Under the pieces are notes generated by a model. The model made no database searches, was not told the DNA's origin, and saw only the letters and a list, made by a program, of their open reading frames with translations. A DNA stretch of 64,000 nucleotides from Zygnema cylindricum (lineage: Eukaryota; Streptophyta; Zygnematophyceae; Zygnematales; Zygnemataceae). Shown here piece by piece: positions 1 to 12,028 of this stretch. The number at the start of each line of letters is the position of its first letter. Position 1 is the stretch's first letter. The translations under genes and the position numbers were made by a program. The stretch spans positions 59,957 through 123,956 of the forward strand of contig JBBHKE010001805.1 in the NCBI GenBank assembly GCA_037447655.1. The letters are read 5' to 3'.

Positions 1-184
1 AAATACGTGCGCGGTATTTGTTTCGCGTTCGAAACAAATGCCGGTATCCGTTTCATATACATTAAACCGTACTCCGTACTATTTATAACTGTATCTATGC
101 ACTACGTATTTATTTCCAGTTAAATGAACAAGTCTACGTGTAACTAAATAAAAAATTATCAAACCCTATATATCTTCACATTAT
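1..184. other. No gene seen
   Basis: AT-rich sequence at the window edge. I see no open frame, repeat or RNA gene here. Confidence 0.4.
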
Positions 185-486
185 CGCTAGACTAAATGGT
201 TAAAGTATCCGATTGTACGTGATTTGATGGACGGCAGGGACTAGGATCAATTCCCGGGTCCGTCAAATAACTTTTGGTAAGTCTACCTAATTTACCTCCT
301 GTCTTCACTAGAGAGCTTAGGCAGCCATGGCTCTAGCTCCCTATCTATCCAGCCTTTACTGACTACAACAAGTGTGGGGGCTTGGAGAGGGGAGTTAGAG
401 GCAGACTGCCTCTGCCTTTTTCTATCCTATTACAGACCTAGAAAAAACACAAATATCAACACTTAACGGGATCACAAAAAAAAAAA
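185..486 (+). repeat. tRNA-derived SINE with A-tail
   Basis: An A-box-like motif (TAGACTAAATGG, 188-199) is followed at normal tRNA spacing by a B-box-like motif (GGATCAATTCC, 244-254). The body ends in a run of 11 A at 476-486. The body contains a GGCAGCCATGGCT segment and a GACTACAACAAGTGTG segment, and both recur, diverged, in a second copy at 548-690 and in antisense inside both copia LTRs (25118 and 31330 onwards). Pol III boxes, tail and multiple copies fit a SINE. The exact 5' end is uncertain. Confidence 0.6.
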
Positions 487-547
487 TGACCCACGCAGTT
501 TACTTCGTGAATAAACTGCAACCTAAGCTCCCAATTACTCCTGCTCA

Positions 548-690
548 CTATATTTTAGTGCCATGGCTGTAGCTCCCTACCATCCAAATTCTTTAGTGAC
601 TACAACAAGTGTGGGGCTCGAGAGGGAGTTAGAGGCAGATCACCTTCACTTTTCTATCCCATTACGCACTCGAAAACACAAATATTAACA
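548..690 (+). repeat. Partial SINE copy
   Basis: This repeats the 3' body of the SINE at 327-465: CCATGGCT, a TGACTACAACAAGTGTGGGG core and a shared GGAGTTAGAGGCAGA segment. The tRNA-like head is missing. It ends where the foldback element begins, so that element may have inserted into it. Confidence 0.55.
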
Positions 691-1316
691 CTTGCGAACG
701 CTGACCGTCATAAAAAAAAAAACAATTCACACGGCCGGCGCAGGTTTACGGTAACAAAACTGCGGCAACTACATGTAAATAAAATGGTTGCGCGGAGGTA
801 GTTTCTCACTTCACGTGAGCTTTATTGTGAGAGCACACGCTAACATTTAACTTAGCCGCAAAAATGGAATCTAATCGCGAACCTGTGCGTTGAACTTGGA
901 CACAAATTAAAAGACGACATCATATGTAGAATTTAACTCGCACGAAACGAAATAAACTTCGTACAAGAAAAAAAAGCGTACCCGCCTACAAATATCGATG
1001 AAACTAAATGATAAAAAAAGCGCGTCGTCGCGCGCGACCAAATAAAGCCAACCTATTTATGAATCAACATTCGTACAATGACAACGTACTTCACATTGAT
1101 TCACATTCAGTCATTCACGAAGAAAATAAAATGCGCACATAAATAAAAGTACGCGCTTAAATGCTAACATGTGCTCTCACAGTGGAGTTCATGTGAAGTG
1201 AGAAACTACCTCCGCGCAACCATTTTATATACATGTGGTTGCCGCAGTTTTGTTACCGTAAACCTGGGCCGGCCGTGTGAACTGTTTTTTTTTTTATGAC
1301 GGTCGACGTTCGCAAG
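691..1316. mobile_element. Foldback/MITE with ~165-bp inverted repeats
   Basis: The outermost 21 bp (691-711 and 1296-1316) are inverted copies with two mismatches. The match continues inward for about 165 bp on each side, through an oligo-A/oligo-T stretch, a CGGCCGG-type segment and a GGTTGCGCGGAGGTAG segment. The centre (860-1150) is AT-rich with no open frame. This is the form of a non-autonomous foldback or long-TIR element. I could not see a clear target-site duplication, so the superfamily is open. Confidence 0.75.
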
Positions 1317-2520
1317 CGCGACACTTTTTAACCGTCGTTACAATATTTCGCAAGTCAAAGTTGTTCGACGGATTGACCGTCAGCTTTGAACTTAAAGGTA
1401 CGTAGCTTGTACGAAACTGTACTTCAAATGTACAATTTTTGATAACTACCTGCACGCAGCAAAAATCGTCTTTGCAATTAGCAATTCCCTTTTAAAATAT
1501 CTTCGACGATTTTCAATATCTATAATCACTAGTGTTGGGTATCGAGGACCATTTGCCGATATTCGATATATATCAAATTTCAGGTACTCAATAATCGATG
1601 TATCGCCTCGATATATCGAAAATCAAAATATCGCGATATATTGCCAATATATCGCTGATATATCGTATCGCCAATATATCGAAGCATAAGAAAAAAGAAA
1701 AAATAATCACAGGTCACCAAAGTCACGTGCCTTCGGACAAAGTGACCGTAAAATCTTTGCCGAAAAGAAATACGGTTTTTCCCCGAAAGTCAGCAGAGTG
1801 AAGGAGATCTTTGAGGTACATTGACGCGGTACACTTGCGAAGTACACGTACGTAATACGCAAGTAAAAATTTCCATACGAAAATGGTAGTTTTTCAAATT
1901 TTTGACGATTTTAGAGATTTGATCGTCAACTTACAAGGAACCCTATAAATCAAAACACGTATGTAAATACTTGTTTACATACGTTACGCGGTGTAACCGA
2001 GGCCTCTGTAAAACATAAATTTTGTTGTCCGTACTATTACAGAGACCACTTGATGCCCAAATAAGTAATTATATGAATTACAGAATTAGTACTTTTTTGC
2101 CGGTCTACATTTTGCGGCGCCTACCTTTGAGTCACGGAACGAAAATCACGTCGTATGTGGCGTATCAGACAGTATGTCTATTTCGCTAAAATAACATATT
2201 AAATAAAAATATTAAATATTAATTATTAAATTCAAAAAATACTATATATCGCGATATATATCGCAATAATTTATGTTGGTCTCGGCAGAGGTCGCAAAAG
2301 TCAAAAAAAATCATACCCGAAACCGACCGTTTTTTTTTTTCAAAATCTGAGTAACCGACGCCCGACCGAGTTTTGTCACGCTCCAAAATTGTTAACCGTT
2401 AACCTACCGTCGTTTACGAAAAAAAAAATTAACCGAATCTTGATTTTTCGTGACTAACCGTGCCCGCCCGTAACCGAAAAAGTACAAAATTAATCAATGT
2501 ACGACGGAATAAGCCAATAA
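1317..2520. other. Gene-free AT-rich stretch with CGATAT clusters
   Basis: No convincing gene. CGATATAT and its relatives are clustered at 1555-1685 and again at 2245-2272. TAGTGTTGGG at 1530 resembles the hAT-type end seen at 5522, but I found no matching opposite end, so it may be a truncated element. Confidence 0.35.
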
Positions 2521-2524
2521 TTAC

Positions 2525-3300
2525 GATTTGTCGCGTTCCTTTTTCACTCTTTTTTATTCCTCTTTGTTTTTCTCAGCTTTTGTGTATGGATTTACAGCGA
2601 GACCAAGCCTCCAGCCTTCTTCGATATGCTATTGCGGTAATGCACCGTTGACATCTTCCATTTTTCTTTTGATGGGCTCCATTGAGCTTACAAGATTTAC
2701 AGTGGTGAGGGGGGATATTTTTCGTGTTTTTTACGTTATGTTCGTGGGTTGGTTATTGTTCAGGTTGTTAGGTCAGTTTTGTTTTTTCTTGTAGTTGGTT
2801 TTGTGCTTGTTATTATTTCCCACGTGCTTTGTTAGATGCCCCTCTTGTGTATGTGTTTTTTTGTCTTTTTGTTCTTAAGTACTCAGATAGTTTACCTTTG
2901 TGCTTTCTTAATAAAGTGTTGCTACTTGTTTGCGTGCGTTATTTTCTTTTGCAATTTTTCCATTTTAGGGTTAGCTTTGTCCCGTATTTAATCTTTTTTT
3001 TGTTGCTTTGTTCCCATGTACTCAGACGGTTTACCATCGCCTATTTAATAAAGTTCGACGCTTTTTTTTAGGGGATTTAGTTATCTCAAAGTTTTGTTGG
3101 TAGTTTTTTTTTTGTTGCTCACGCTTTTGTCAATTCTAAATCTTCAGAACTTGGTTTTTCTCGAGCTTGTCTCTTTTGTGTTGTTTTTGATTTTTTTGTT
3201 GTTTGGTCATTTTTGTCAGTCTTCACTTTTATTATGGCTTTATAATCCTACTATATACTCAGATGGTTTACCTTCACGCCTGTTTTAACAGAAGTTTACT
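2525..3300 (+). mobile_element. 5'-truncated RT-element copy (3' end and tails)
   Basis: The start is a decayed copy of the last coding part of the RT element at 47.5-50 kb: its frame resembles that element's SFYRQRLSMALQRVQAS segment. It is followed by three tail units, each ending in a version of CTCAGATGGTTTACCATCG then TTTAATAAAGT (about 2881, 3019 and 3257). T-rich spacers separate them. It is the 3' remnant of a retroelement; nothing in it is likely to be expressed. Confidence 0.6.
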
Positions 3301-3669
3301 TTTGTAATAGTCAAAAGTACAACTTTTTACATCGAAGACCTATTATTAAATATTATTGGATGTATAAATTGTGAAAAATACTAATTCAATAATTTCCACA
3401 ATAAAAAAGGGAGTACGTATGATGGGCAACCTCTTCAAGACATTGATTTGTATGAAAAAGTTAACAAAAGTCCGTACTCAAATATCGTAAAAGCATTTTT
3501 GAATCATTCCCAGGAACAAAAAAAAATATACATATATATAATTTCGAAACCATACCATTTCAAGTAAACGGATGTATATACATTAATGGCCAATGGAAAA
3601 CTCGAAAGGCATTCATGGACATACAAAATCTTGTTAATTATAATACAAATCCACGACCTGCTTTTTATT
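3301..3669. other. 3' flank of the J-protein gene
   Basis: AT-rich, no gene. It should hold the 3' UTR and poly(A) site of the minus-strand J-protein gene whose stop is at 3670-3672. Confidence 0.4.
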
Positions 3670-5666
3670 CTATGCTTGTTGAAATACTTTCCCTAGTTTC
3701 ATTAGGGCTCGAGCTCGAGCTTTTCGCACTTCTTTTGTCACAGTTTTGTCCATAATCACTAATTCGACTACGTGACGCAATGTACTTTCAATGTCTAAAA
3801 CACTCACCTGCAAAAAAACAAATAAAAACGATAAAAGAAGAGAGTAAGGAAAAGAAAGAAGTATTAAATGATAAACCACAGAAGACTGAAAAACATGAAT
3901 CTCCGCCGAGAATCTCCATTATAAAACCTTTATAAAGGGAAAACTTAATATTTGAACCTCACATTTTTTTTATGAACAACCCTTTTATAGGTCCAAAGTC
4001 ACACGGGTAATTCACATTTTCCCATAAACGATTACATGCATTGATAATAATAATAATGTGTACTTGTGTATGGTAAAATGTAAATCACCCGTTTACGAAT
4101 GATTATAATAAGCAATAATGGCAATGGCAACGATAATTACAGTAACGCTAAAAGTAACTGTTACAGGTAACATTTATATTAATAGTAGAGGAGAAGGAGG
4201 AGGAGGAGAAAGAGGAGGAGGAGGAGGAGAGGAGACGAAGGAGAAGGACAAGGACAAGGACAAGGACAATAAGAGACGAAGAAGAAGTAGATGAAAGCGA
4301 AGAAAAAGACGTAGACGAAGAAGATGAAGAAGAAGGACAAGGACAAAGAGTTTTTATTCACATATAAGCTCTTACCAGCCAGACCGACTCTAAAAACATA
4401 GTAAGAGATTCAGCCGCAGATTTCGCCTGTTCTGCTTCACTCTCCTTCTCCATTTTCTTCTTCATTTCCTGAATCCTGAACCCCTCGAGAATCCCCAAAC
4501 CGAACCAAAATTCAACGTCAAGTTCTGCAATTTTAAACCTAAAAAACTTTTTAACTTAAATTTTTTAAACCTGATGCTTCCATTTTATCCAAAACAATTC
4601 CATCTAAACCAATTTTCTCACTTTAGTGCCGCTGACACTGCTCTGAATCTGGTCTGAAAAGTGTGACCAGATTCACGCAGAGCCAAAAAGTAACCGGGAA
4701 TTCCGGTGGCAGTGTGGTGAAAGCCGAGCAAAACCTCGGCTTTGTGGTAATAGGTGTATCTGAAAAAACAAACAAAAAGTAAAGAGGGATCAGAAATAAT
4801 GTGGACCAGCATGGGAAGACAACTTTTACTGCAGATTTTAAGCTTTTTTCAATGGGTTTTTTTGTTTTTCTAATGGTTTTTAAAGGTTTTTCTTGGAGAA
4901 TTTTAGTGTTTTTTTACGTGTTTTTCAAGGTGAAGGTCACCTTTGGTGATGTCCGCAACGGGAAAAAAGGGATATTATCAATCAGTTATTCAGAAAAAAA
5001 CCCTAAAACGTGTCAGAAAATGAAAAAGAAAACACTGCAAATTAAAGCTTTCAAAAAACATATACTGCCCTTGAACCAAAACCACCTCCAAAAACTTAGA
5101 AGCCTACCCTTCAATAAAAAACTGAACTCTTGACATATGTTCCCGTATACTCGATTCGCTTTTTTTACACCAAACACTAAAATCGGAAAATAAAGCTTTT
5201 CAAAAGAACCTTCCATTTCAAACTATTACCTCTAAACCTAACTCCTATAAACTTATATATGTTGAAACTATGGCCTCACCCGATACAGTGGAGGAGCGCC
5301 TGAGCAAATGGCTCTCCTCGAAGCTCCTCCATCTGGGCCAATGCCTTCTCCACAAACTCCTCTTGCCGCCCATTTATCCATGGCTCAAACCTGCAAACAA
5401 GTAGCTATTGGATGATTGAGAATTGAAAACCCTAAGTATGACTGTGAAAAGCCAAAAATTGCTGCTGCGCACTAAGGTATTCCTCACACAAATATCTCTC
5501 TGGAATGCCAGCAGTCTAAATTAGTGTTGTACATAGGTGGTCGGACAGAATCGACATGTTTGATAACTGGTAGGGAATATCAGCGGTTGGTCGAGTTACG
5601 ATATTATCGGTTTTTGACTGCTATGATGTTATCGGAGATAATTTGCCTCCGACCGACAAAAAAAAT

Positions 5667-5700
<34 letters not shown>

Positions 5701-8700
5701 AGTAATATGGTAATATAGTATACAGTATATAGTATATAACATATATGTAAAAAACAAACTACAAAATTGTTTTTTGTAATTTGTAGCGCTTTACAGTTTT
5801 GAACTGTTCTGAACCTTACCTTTGAACCTCAGAGGTTAAGAAAGAGTGTCACGACGAGTTATAATGTGTAAGATTATGAAAAAAATGCGTTGGCAGGTTG
5901 CAGGTTGAAATGCCAGAACTACAAAACTCTAAAGCCAGAAAAAGTACAATAAGTACAAAGAGTAAAAGTGAAAGTAACAAAAAGTAAAAGTAAAAATTGA
6001 AGTAAAAGTAAGAGTAAGAGTAAAAGTAGTTGTAAGGGTAAGAGTAAAGGTAAAGTTTGCTGTATGCATACTGCATACTTTGTACCACATAGCACTGTAC
6101 TACACTGTACTACACTGTACTGCAGTACAGGATACGGTACTGCCGTCTGCTGTATGCAGCTGTAGACTTTATGCGTAAAAGTATGTTTTTTTTTTCCCAT
6201 ACATCCAGAACTAAAGATATTGCGGATATGTCCAATAACCTATATCTGGACAGATATATCGATTATCAGTAGGCCTCAAAAACCTATAATATCAGTTATC
6301 GACCATGCGCCTTTGATATACAACACTAGTCTAAATATAACTACGATTTATACTAATGAAAGTAAAAACATCTGGCAGCATAGTTCCATCAAAGTACAAA
6401 GAGACAAAACAAAGTGATATACCTTTAAAATCTGCAATACTTCCATACAAAAACCTTTTCCTTCACAACCAACGCGACTCCAAGTACCACTCTTCTATCA
6501 CATCTTAGATGAAAAAGGAGTATACACATGTTTTCAGCCTAGCAAATTTCCTCAATGAATGTGAAAATGAAGAATATTTACCGAGCTTTCAGTATATTTG
6601 CCAGTTCTTGTTCTCTTGCCTCCTGGAACTGTTTCAGTTTTTCGTCCGTTGTGTCTCCTCGAGCTGTGAAAGCGACCGTCAATTCACCAATCTGAAGGCG
6701 CCACATGGCAAATAGGAGAAGAAAGTTTCAGGAACTTTTTGTGCCTTTTGCAACAGTTATCAAACGGGTAATGTTGCTAAAAGCTTTTCGAGGTTTTATT
6801 CTTAAGAAGATTTTCGAAATATTTTTTATTTTAGAAATCTGGGCGGTCTTAGTTTATAGTCTAGTTATTCTGTTGTACAACATTCCTCGAACAGTTTAAC
6901 GGTTTAGACAAAATTTAAAACTTATATTGTGACGTTTTGGCGACCATCGCAGCATAAACAAAAAGAAGATTGGACGTGTTGTCTTACACCAGCACCCAGT
7001 TAAAAACGTTTAAACGCCTTGGTTAAACATTGCAACAGATATTTACACATTTTCTTGGTGGAACCCCATTAAACCCCCAGCGACTAATAAATAATAATAA
7101 CTTTATTTTAACCAAACCAGAATTAATTTCTCTTCGAAAAAACATCCCATTTCTTTTTTGGCAAAATTTGGCACCATAAAGAACGTGGATTGTAGGTTCG
7201 AGAGTCATTCGGATTTTTTTTGTTCTTGTTTTTCTTGACTTTAACACATGAATAGTGATACATACTGATGACCTTTTCCAAAGACTCCCAAAAAAAAAAG
7301 AGATAGTTAAAAGATAAGATAAAAGTGCAGAAAGAGTTTTTGTACTTTCACGCAAGGATCCACATTTCTTAAGAAAAAAAAAAAAAAAAGGAAAACCAAC
7401 AATCTAACCATATGGTCCAATTCTGAATCAACACTATTTCGGTGTAAAATAACAAATTACCGTAGCAGAAGCAATTAAAAAAAAAAAAACTTTGGCAAGA
7501 ACACCAAAAAAGAAAAAAAAGAATGGGGAAAAAGGCTTTCAAATTTTAAAAAGTTTTTTCAAATAATGAGGCTAAAAGATATCAAACGAGGAAAGATTTG
7601 ATAGCTTCTCAAAAAGAGCTAAAATCACAATACCGAGTTTGATGCAGAAAAGATGAAAAAAGGGCAGAAAGGTATAAAAGCCTTGAACCCTCGCCACCGT
7701 TTTATCCACACAAAAAAACAAATTTAAAAAAAAAATAAAAAATCATTCATATGCACAATATCCCATACGTCCATAGATTACTCGACACTAGTATTGATTG
7801 CCAACATTAAAAAGGAAAAAAAAAGTCTCAGTCAATGCACTCAAAAACCACACCAAAAATACTGTTGCGCAAATTCGAAACATACGTGATTATCTCATCA
7901 AATTACTCAGAAAACTCTACCTCTCTACCTCTCTCTCCCCTCCCCTCTCTCGTTCTTTCTCTCTCTCTCCCTCCAACTGTACCTTTTTTTTCACATTTTT
8001 GGGACCAATTGTACATATAACGAGAGAACCTAATATTTTTGGTACAATTATGTCAATGATACAAAAAAGTACAATAGCTCAAAAGGGGGAGGGGGAGGGG
8101 GAGGGGGAGGGGGGAGGGGGAGGGGGAGGGGGGAGGGGGAGGGGGAGGGGGAGGGGGAGGGGGAGGGGGAGGGGGAGGGGGAGGGGGAGGGGGAGGGGGG
8201 AGGAGGAGAGGGGGAGAGAGAGAGAGAGAGAGAGAGGAGAGGGGGGGGGAGAGGGAGAGGGGAAAAAGCGACTACTCTTCACTCACAATCACAAGGAAGA
8301 ATTTCAATAGCAAAATTCCCACTATGGTTGTACTAGTGAACCCACACTATTCAATACAAAAGGAGGGAGAGAGAGACCACACCCATTTTATGCCCCATAA
8401 AAAAATCTTATCTGAAATCACAATAATTCCCCAAATTCAAAACTTTAATAACCCAAAGTCCCCCATATTCTCCTCAACCCCGAAAATTTCCCAAAACCCT
8501 CCACCATTCCACCTCCCTCCATAAAAAAAAACAAAAACCCGACAAAAAGACAAAAAAAACAGAAAAGACAAAAATCCCCGCAAAAACCCAACAAAAATCC
8601 GACAAAAACCCAACAAAACCCTAAAAAACCTGACAAAAACTCTGAAAAAAAAAACTCGTCGTCCTTTTCCACTCACCAGAGGCCGAAACTTATCTGCCCC

Positions 8701-11700
8701 AAAAGCCATCGCGAAAAACTCCCCGGGATCCATAAAGTCTCCATCGAGTCCCTCCCTCCCGTAACGGTCGTATGCAGCCCTCCGTTCAGTATCCATGAGC
8801 ACCTGGTAGGCCTCGCCCACTTCCTGGAACCTTCTGTTCGCTTCCGGGTCGTTGGGGTTTTTGTCGGGATGCATGGTGCGGGCCAGCTGGGAGGGAGAGG
8901 GAGGGAGGGAGAGGGAGGGAGAGAAAATGTAAAAAACCTTAGGTGAGATACTTAAGGTACTATGGTTGTCCTATGTTTGTACTATTCCACACTATTTTTG
9001 TACTAGTTTTGTACTATTTTTGTACTAGTTTTGTACTAGTTTTGTACTAGTTTTGTACTATTTTTGTACTATTTTCATACTAGTTTTGTACTATTTTTGT
9101 ACTACACCATGAATCGTTATTAGCGTTAAAAAACAATTAATAATATTAACTCTAATTTGGGTTCAAGGCCTTTCGCCAAGAAAAAATTAACTAATTTGGG
9201 TACACTTTTCCCATAGTGTAGCCTCGATAGCCTGTGTTCACATGGTCGACGTTTGAACATGTGAGAACAGATTTCCCCCGTCTTCATGACTGGGAATCAA
9301 ATCTGAGTGCGCTTTTTCGTGTCAGACGCACTCACTTTCGCGTGTCGACGCCATTATCTGACACTTTTTCTGTACGATTGTACGAAATTACGAGCAATAT
9401 TAGTACGGAATGACACATTTCGTACACTACACTATTTAAAAATCGCCCAAATTAGAGTCATTGACGCTAATGAAACCGCACGTATATTAAGGCAAAGAAA
9501 GAACTAGTATTATTAATGCTATTTTAAGTTCGAGGGTTAAAACTTAAGAGCGTCGAGTTAGCATTATTAACGCTAATAGCAATTCACTGTGTAGTTTCCT
9601 ACTATTTTCGTACTAGTTTCCTACTAGTTTTGCACTATTTTTGTACTAGACTCATACTATTTTGTACTATTTTTGTACTATTTTCGTACTAGTTTCATAC
9701 TAGTTTTGTAATATTTCCGTACTATTTTTATACTATTTTTGTACTAGTTTCATACTATTTCCGTACAATTTCTGTACTATTTTTGTATACTTTCTTACTA
9801 GTTTTGTACTTGTTTCGTACTATTTTTGTAATAATTTGGTACTAGTTTCCTACTAGTTTTGTACTATTTTTGTACTAGTTTCCTACTAATTTTGTAATAA
9901 TTTGGTACTAGTTTCCTACTAGTTTTGTGCTATTTATGTACTATTCTTCTACCAGTTTTGTACTATTTGGTACTAGTTTGGTACTAGTTTCGTGTTATTT
10001 TTGTACTATTTTTGTACTAGTTTCATACTAGTTTCCTACTATTTTGTACTATTTTTGTACTAGTTTCGTACTAGTTGTACCGCAACACACACTATATTCG
10101 TGGCAATATCATATGACTGTTTTCATGAAATCAATTAACAAAACCGGCAAAATTCCCAGCCAAATTTTGCCCTCTCTCCCTTTCATCCTCTCTCTCCCCC
10201 CCACCCTTCCCCTCTCCCTCCCCTCCCCTCGCCTCCCTCCCTCCCTCCCTCCGCCGCCCTTCTGCTCACTCCTTATCGTCCCAACTCACTGTCCCTCACT
10301 TTCCCCCTCTCTCTTTCTCCTTCTCTCTCCGTCTCCCTCCCTCTCTCTCCGTCTCCCTTCCTCTCTCCCTGTCTCTACCTCTCTCTCCCTCTCTTTCGCT
10401 CTCTTTCACTCTCTCTCTCTTCCTCTCCCCCCCTCTCCTTTCCCCCTCTCTCTCCTCTCTCTCTCTCCTCTCCCTCCCTCCGTCCCTCCCCAAACTTGGT
10501 CTAGTTTTTGAAAATGTGACGTGACAGGATGTGTTTTAATGATGTAGTAACAATAACACAATAATTTGTTAATTTAATAATTTAGTAATTCCATAATTTA
10601 CTAATTTTTTAATTTCGTAATTTATTAATTTTGTAACTTTGTAATTTTATAATTTTGTAATGTAATTTTTTTCTAATTTTATAATTTTATGATTTTATAA
10701 TTTTATAATTTTACAATTTTATAATTTATAATTTAATAATGTGTCCAAAAATGAGAAGAATGGGGGATCACATCGAATCACATAATTTTATTTTTTATAT
10801 TTTTTGCAAAAGGACAAAAAATTGAAACTTAAAACAATATTATAATTTTTTTTTTTTTTTTGTGGAGACAGAGATAACTGGAGAGCAATATAGAAATATG
10901 AAAAAAGGGACAAATGGAAGAAAATGCAAAACTTTTTGTCTTTTTGTGGAGACACAAATTTATAGGGATTCATGTATGGATATTAATCAAAAAGGACAAA
11001 AAAAATAAAATGAGAAAAGAAAAGAACTTTTTAAAGTCCCAAAATCTCTCCAGCCACACAACTACCTCCCCATCCCTTAACCTCAATCTCAATCTTCTCC
11101 CTCTCTCTCTCACACACACTTCCTTTTCCTTTCTCTCCCCCCTCTCTTTCCCCCCCTTGCCTTCCACCTCCCTTCCCTTCCTCCCCTGTCCCCCCTTCAT
11201 TACACACTCCCCTCCCCCTTTTCTTCCTCTCACCCAAAGTCGCATTCCTTCCCTCCTTCCCTCCACCCTCCCCCTTCCCCCTCTCCTCATTCCCTTCTCC
11301 CCCTCTCCCTCTCCCCCTCCCCCTCCCCTCCCTCAGCACGGCACCTGTTCGCCCCCTTCGCCCGAGTGGCAGTATGGCCCGGGGCTGGGGAGGGGGCAGG
11401 GAAGGGACCAAGGGGAGGGGGAGAGAGAGGGGGAGGGGGGGGAGGGGGAGGGGGAGGGAGAGGGGGAGGGGGAAATGACGAAAAAAAATGGCTGGTTGTG
11501 GGGGAGTGAGTCTGGCTCTGTGCGTTATCTGTTCTCTCTCTTTCACTCTCTCTCTTTCACTCTCTCTCTCTCCCTCTCTCTCTAACTCTCTCTCCCTCTC
11601 TCTCCCTCTCCCTCTCTCCCTCTCTCTCCCTCTCCCTCTCTCTCCCTCTCCCCCTCTCCCTCCCTCTCCCTCCCTCTCTCCCTCTCCCTCTCCCTCTCCC

Positions 11701-12028
11701 TTTCCCTTTCCCTCTCCCTTTCCCCTACCCCCTCCCCCTCTCCCTCTCTCCCTCTCACCTTATAGTAGGCCTTCTTGATCTCCCCTTCCGAGGCCTCGGG
11801 AGAGACGCCCAGGATATCATACAGACTCGTATCTCTCCCTCCCTGTCTCAGGGGGCCCTCCGGAGGCTTTGTGGCCCTCTCCTCGGGGACTTTATTTTTG
11901 CGGGTCTCCTCTTGTTTACTTTTTGTCCGCCTCCTTCCCCTTCCCTTTATCCCCTTTGCCGAGTCCGGCTCCGGCCGCTTCTCTCTCCTTCCCTCCACCC
12001 CCCCTTTTTTACCCATAGCCGCCTCCAT
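3670..12028 (-). CDS. J-domain / DnaJ-X co-chaperone, 7 exons, 358 aa
   Basis: A putative Hsp70 co-chaperone. Exons in transcript order (minus strand): 12028-11759, 8886-8677, 6691-6582, 5390-5280, 4759-4622, 4475-4376, 3807-3670. Every junction is GT-AG and phases join without a break. Residues 1-65 are basic and low complexity. The J domain starts near residue 68 ([11 protein letters not shown]), has its HPD at 96-98 and runs on through the GEAYQVL helix to YDRYG. Residues 161-358 match the DnaJ-X domain of plant and fungal J-proteins: IGELTVAF, a charged [11 protein letters not shown] helix, LLHCIGYTY, and a C-terminal VLDIESTL...[12 protein letters not shown] segment. The J domain is split by intron 1 just before the HPD. 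ATG 12028 is chosen because the frame upstream is purine/pyrimidine repeat; ATG 12016 is also possible. Exon 1 flanks and introns are full of simple repeats and two transposons. Family assignment is firm; cellular role is inferred from the family. Confidence 0.9.
5522..6328. mobile_element. Non-autonomous hAT-type element, 8-bp TSD
   Basis: The left end reads TAGTGTTGTACAT and the right end is its near-perfect inverse (ATATACAACACTA). Both sides are flanked by the same 8 bp, GTCTAAAT (5514-5521 and 6329-6336). An 8-bp TSD with TAGTG ends is the hAT signature. The 807-bp interior has an (AT)n tract and (TAAAAG)n-like repeats but no transposase. It lies in intron 3 of the J-protein gene, between the exons at 5280-5390 and 6582-6691. 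Confidence 0.85.
8084..8262 (+). repeat. (GGGGGA)n tract
   Basis: More than 15 tandem GGGGGA/GGGGAG units, then a GA run and more G-rich sequence, within intron 2 of the J-protein gene (C-rich on the sense strand). Regular runs of 5 G could form quadruplexes. Long open frames here are products of the repeat. Confidence 0.85.
8950..10080. repeat. TACTAGTTTTG/TACTATTTTTG minisatellite
   Basis: An 11-bp unit alternates between TACTATTTTTG and TACTAGTTTTG for some 50 copies in two blocks, 8950-9103 and 9594-10075. A MITE separates the blocks, so the array predates the insertion. It fills much of intron 1 of the J-protein gene. Confidence 0.85.
9105..9591. mobile_element. TA-flanked MITE, copy E1
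   Basis: The left end CACCATGAATCGTTATTAG is mirrored at the right end, with TA on both sides (9103-9104, 9592-9593). It is 487 bp with no coding capacity. It belongs to a family with copies at 14632, 19810, 36600, 56785, 58165 and 59224. TA targets fit a Tc1/mariner-type (Stowaway-like) MITE. It inserted into the 11-bp minisatellite in intron 1 of the J-protein gene. Confidence 0.8.
10160..10495. repeat. Polypyrimidine tract (CCCT/CTCC)
   Basis: Almost pure pyrimidine on the plus strand, built from CCCT and CTCT units, in intron 1 of the J-protein gene. Open frames on either strand here are low-complexity artefacts. Confidence 0.7.
10540..10745. repeat. AT-rich TAATTTTATAATTT repeat
   Basis: A degenerate tandem array of roughly 8-9-bp TAATTTTA units in intron 1 of the J-protein gene. 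No gene. Confidence 0.6.

Noticed and set aside
1530-2275. Second complete hAT element
   Set aside because: TAGTGTTGGG at 1530 looks like a left end, but no inverted right end or 8-bp repeat was found.
4190-4350. Minus-strand 60-codon frame of Leu/Phe/Ser
   Set aside because: Product of a GGAGAA/GACAAG purine repeat in the last intron of the J-protein gene.
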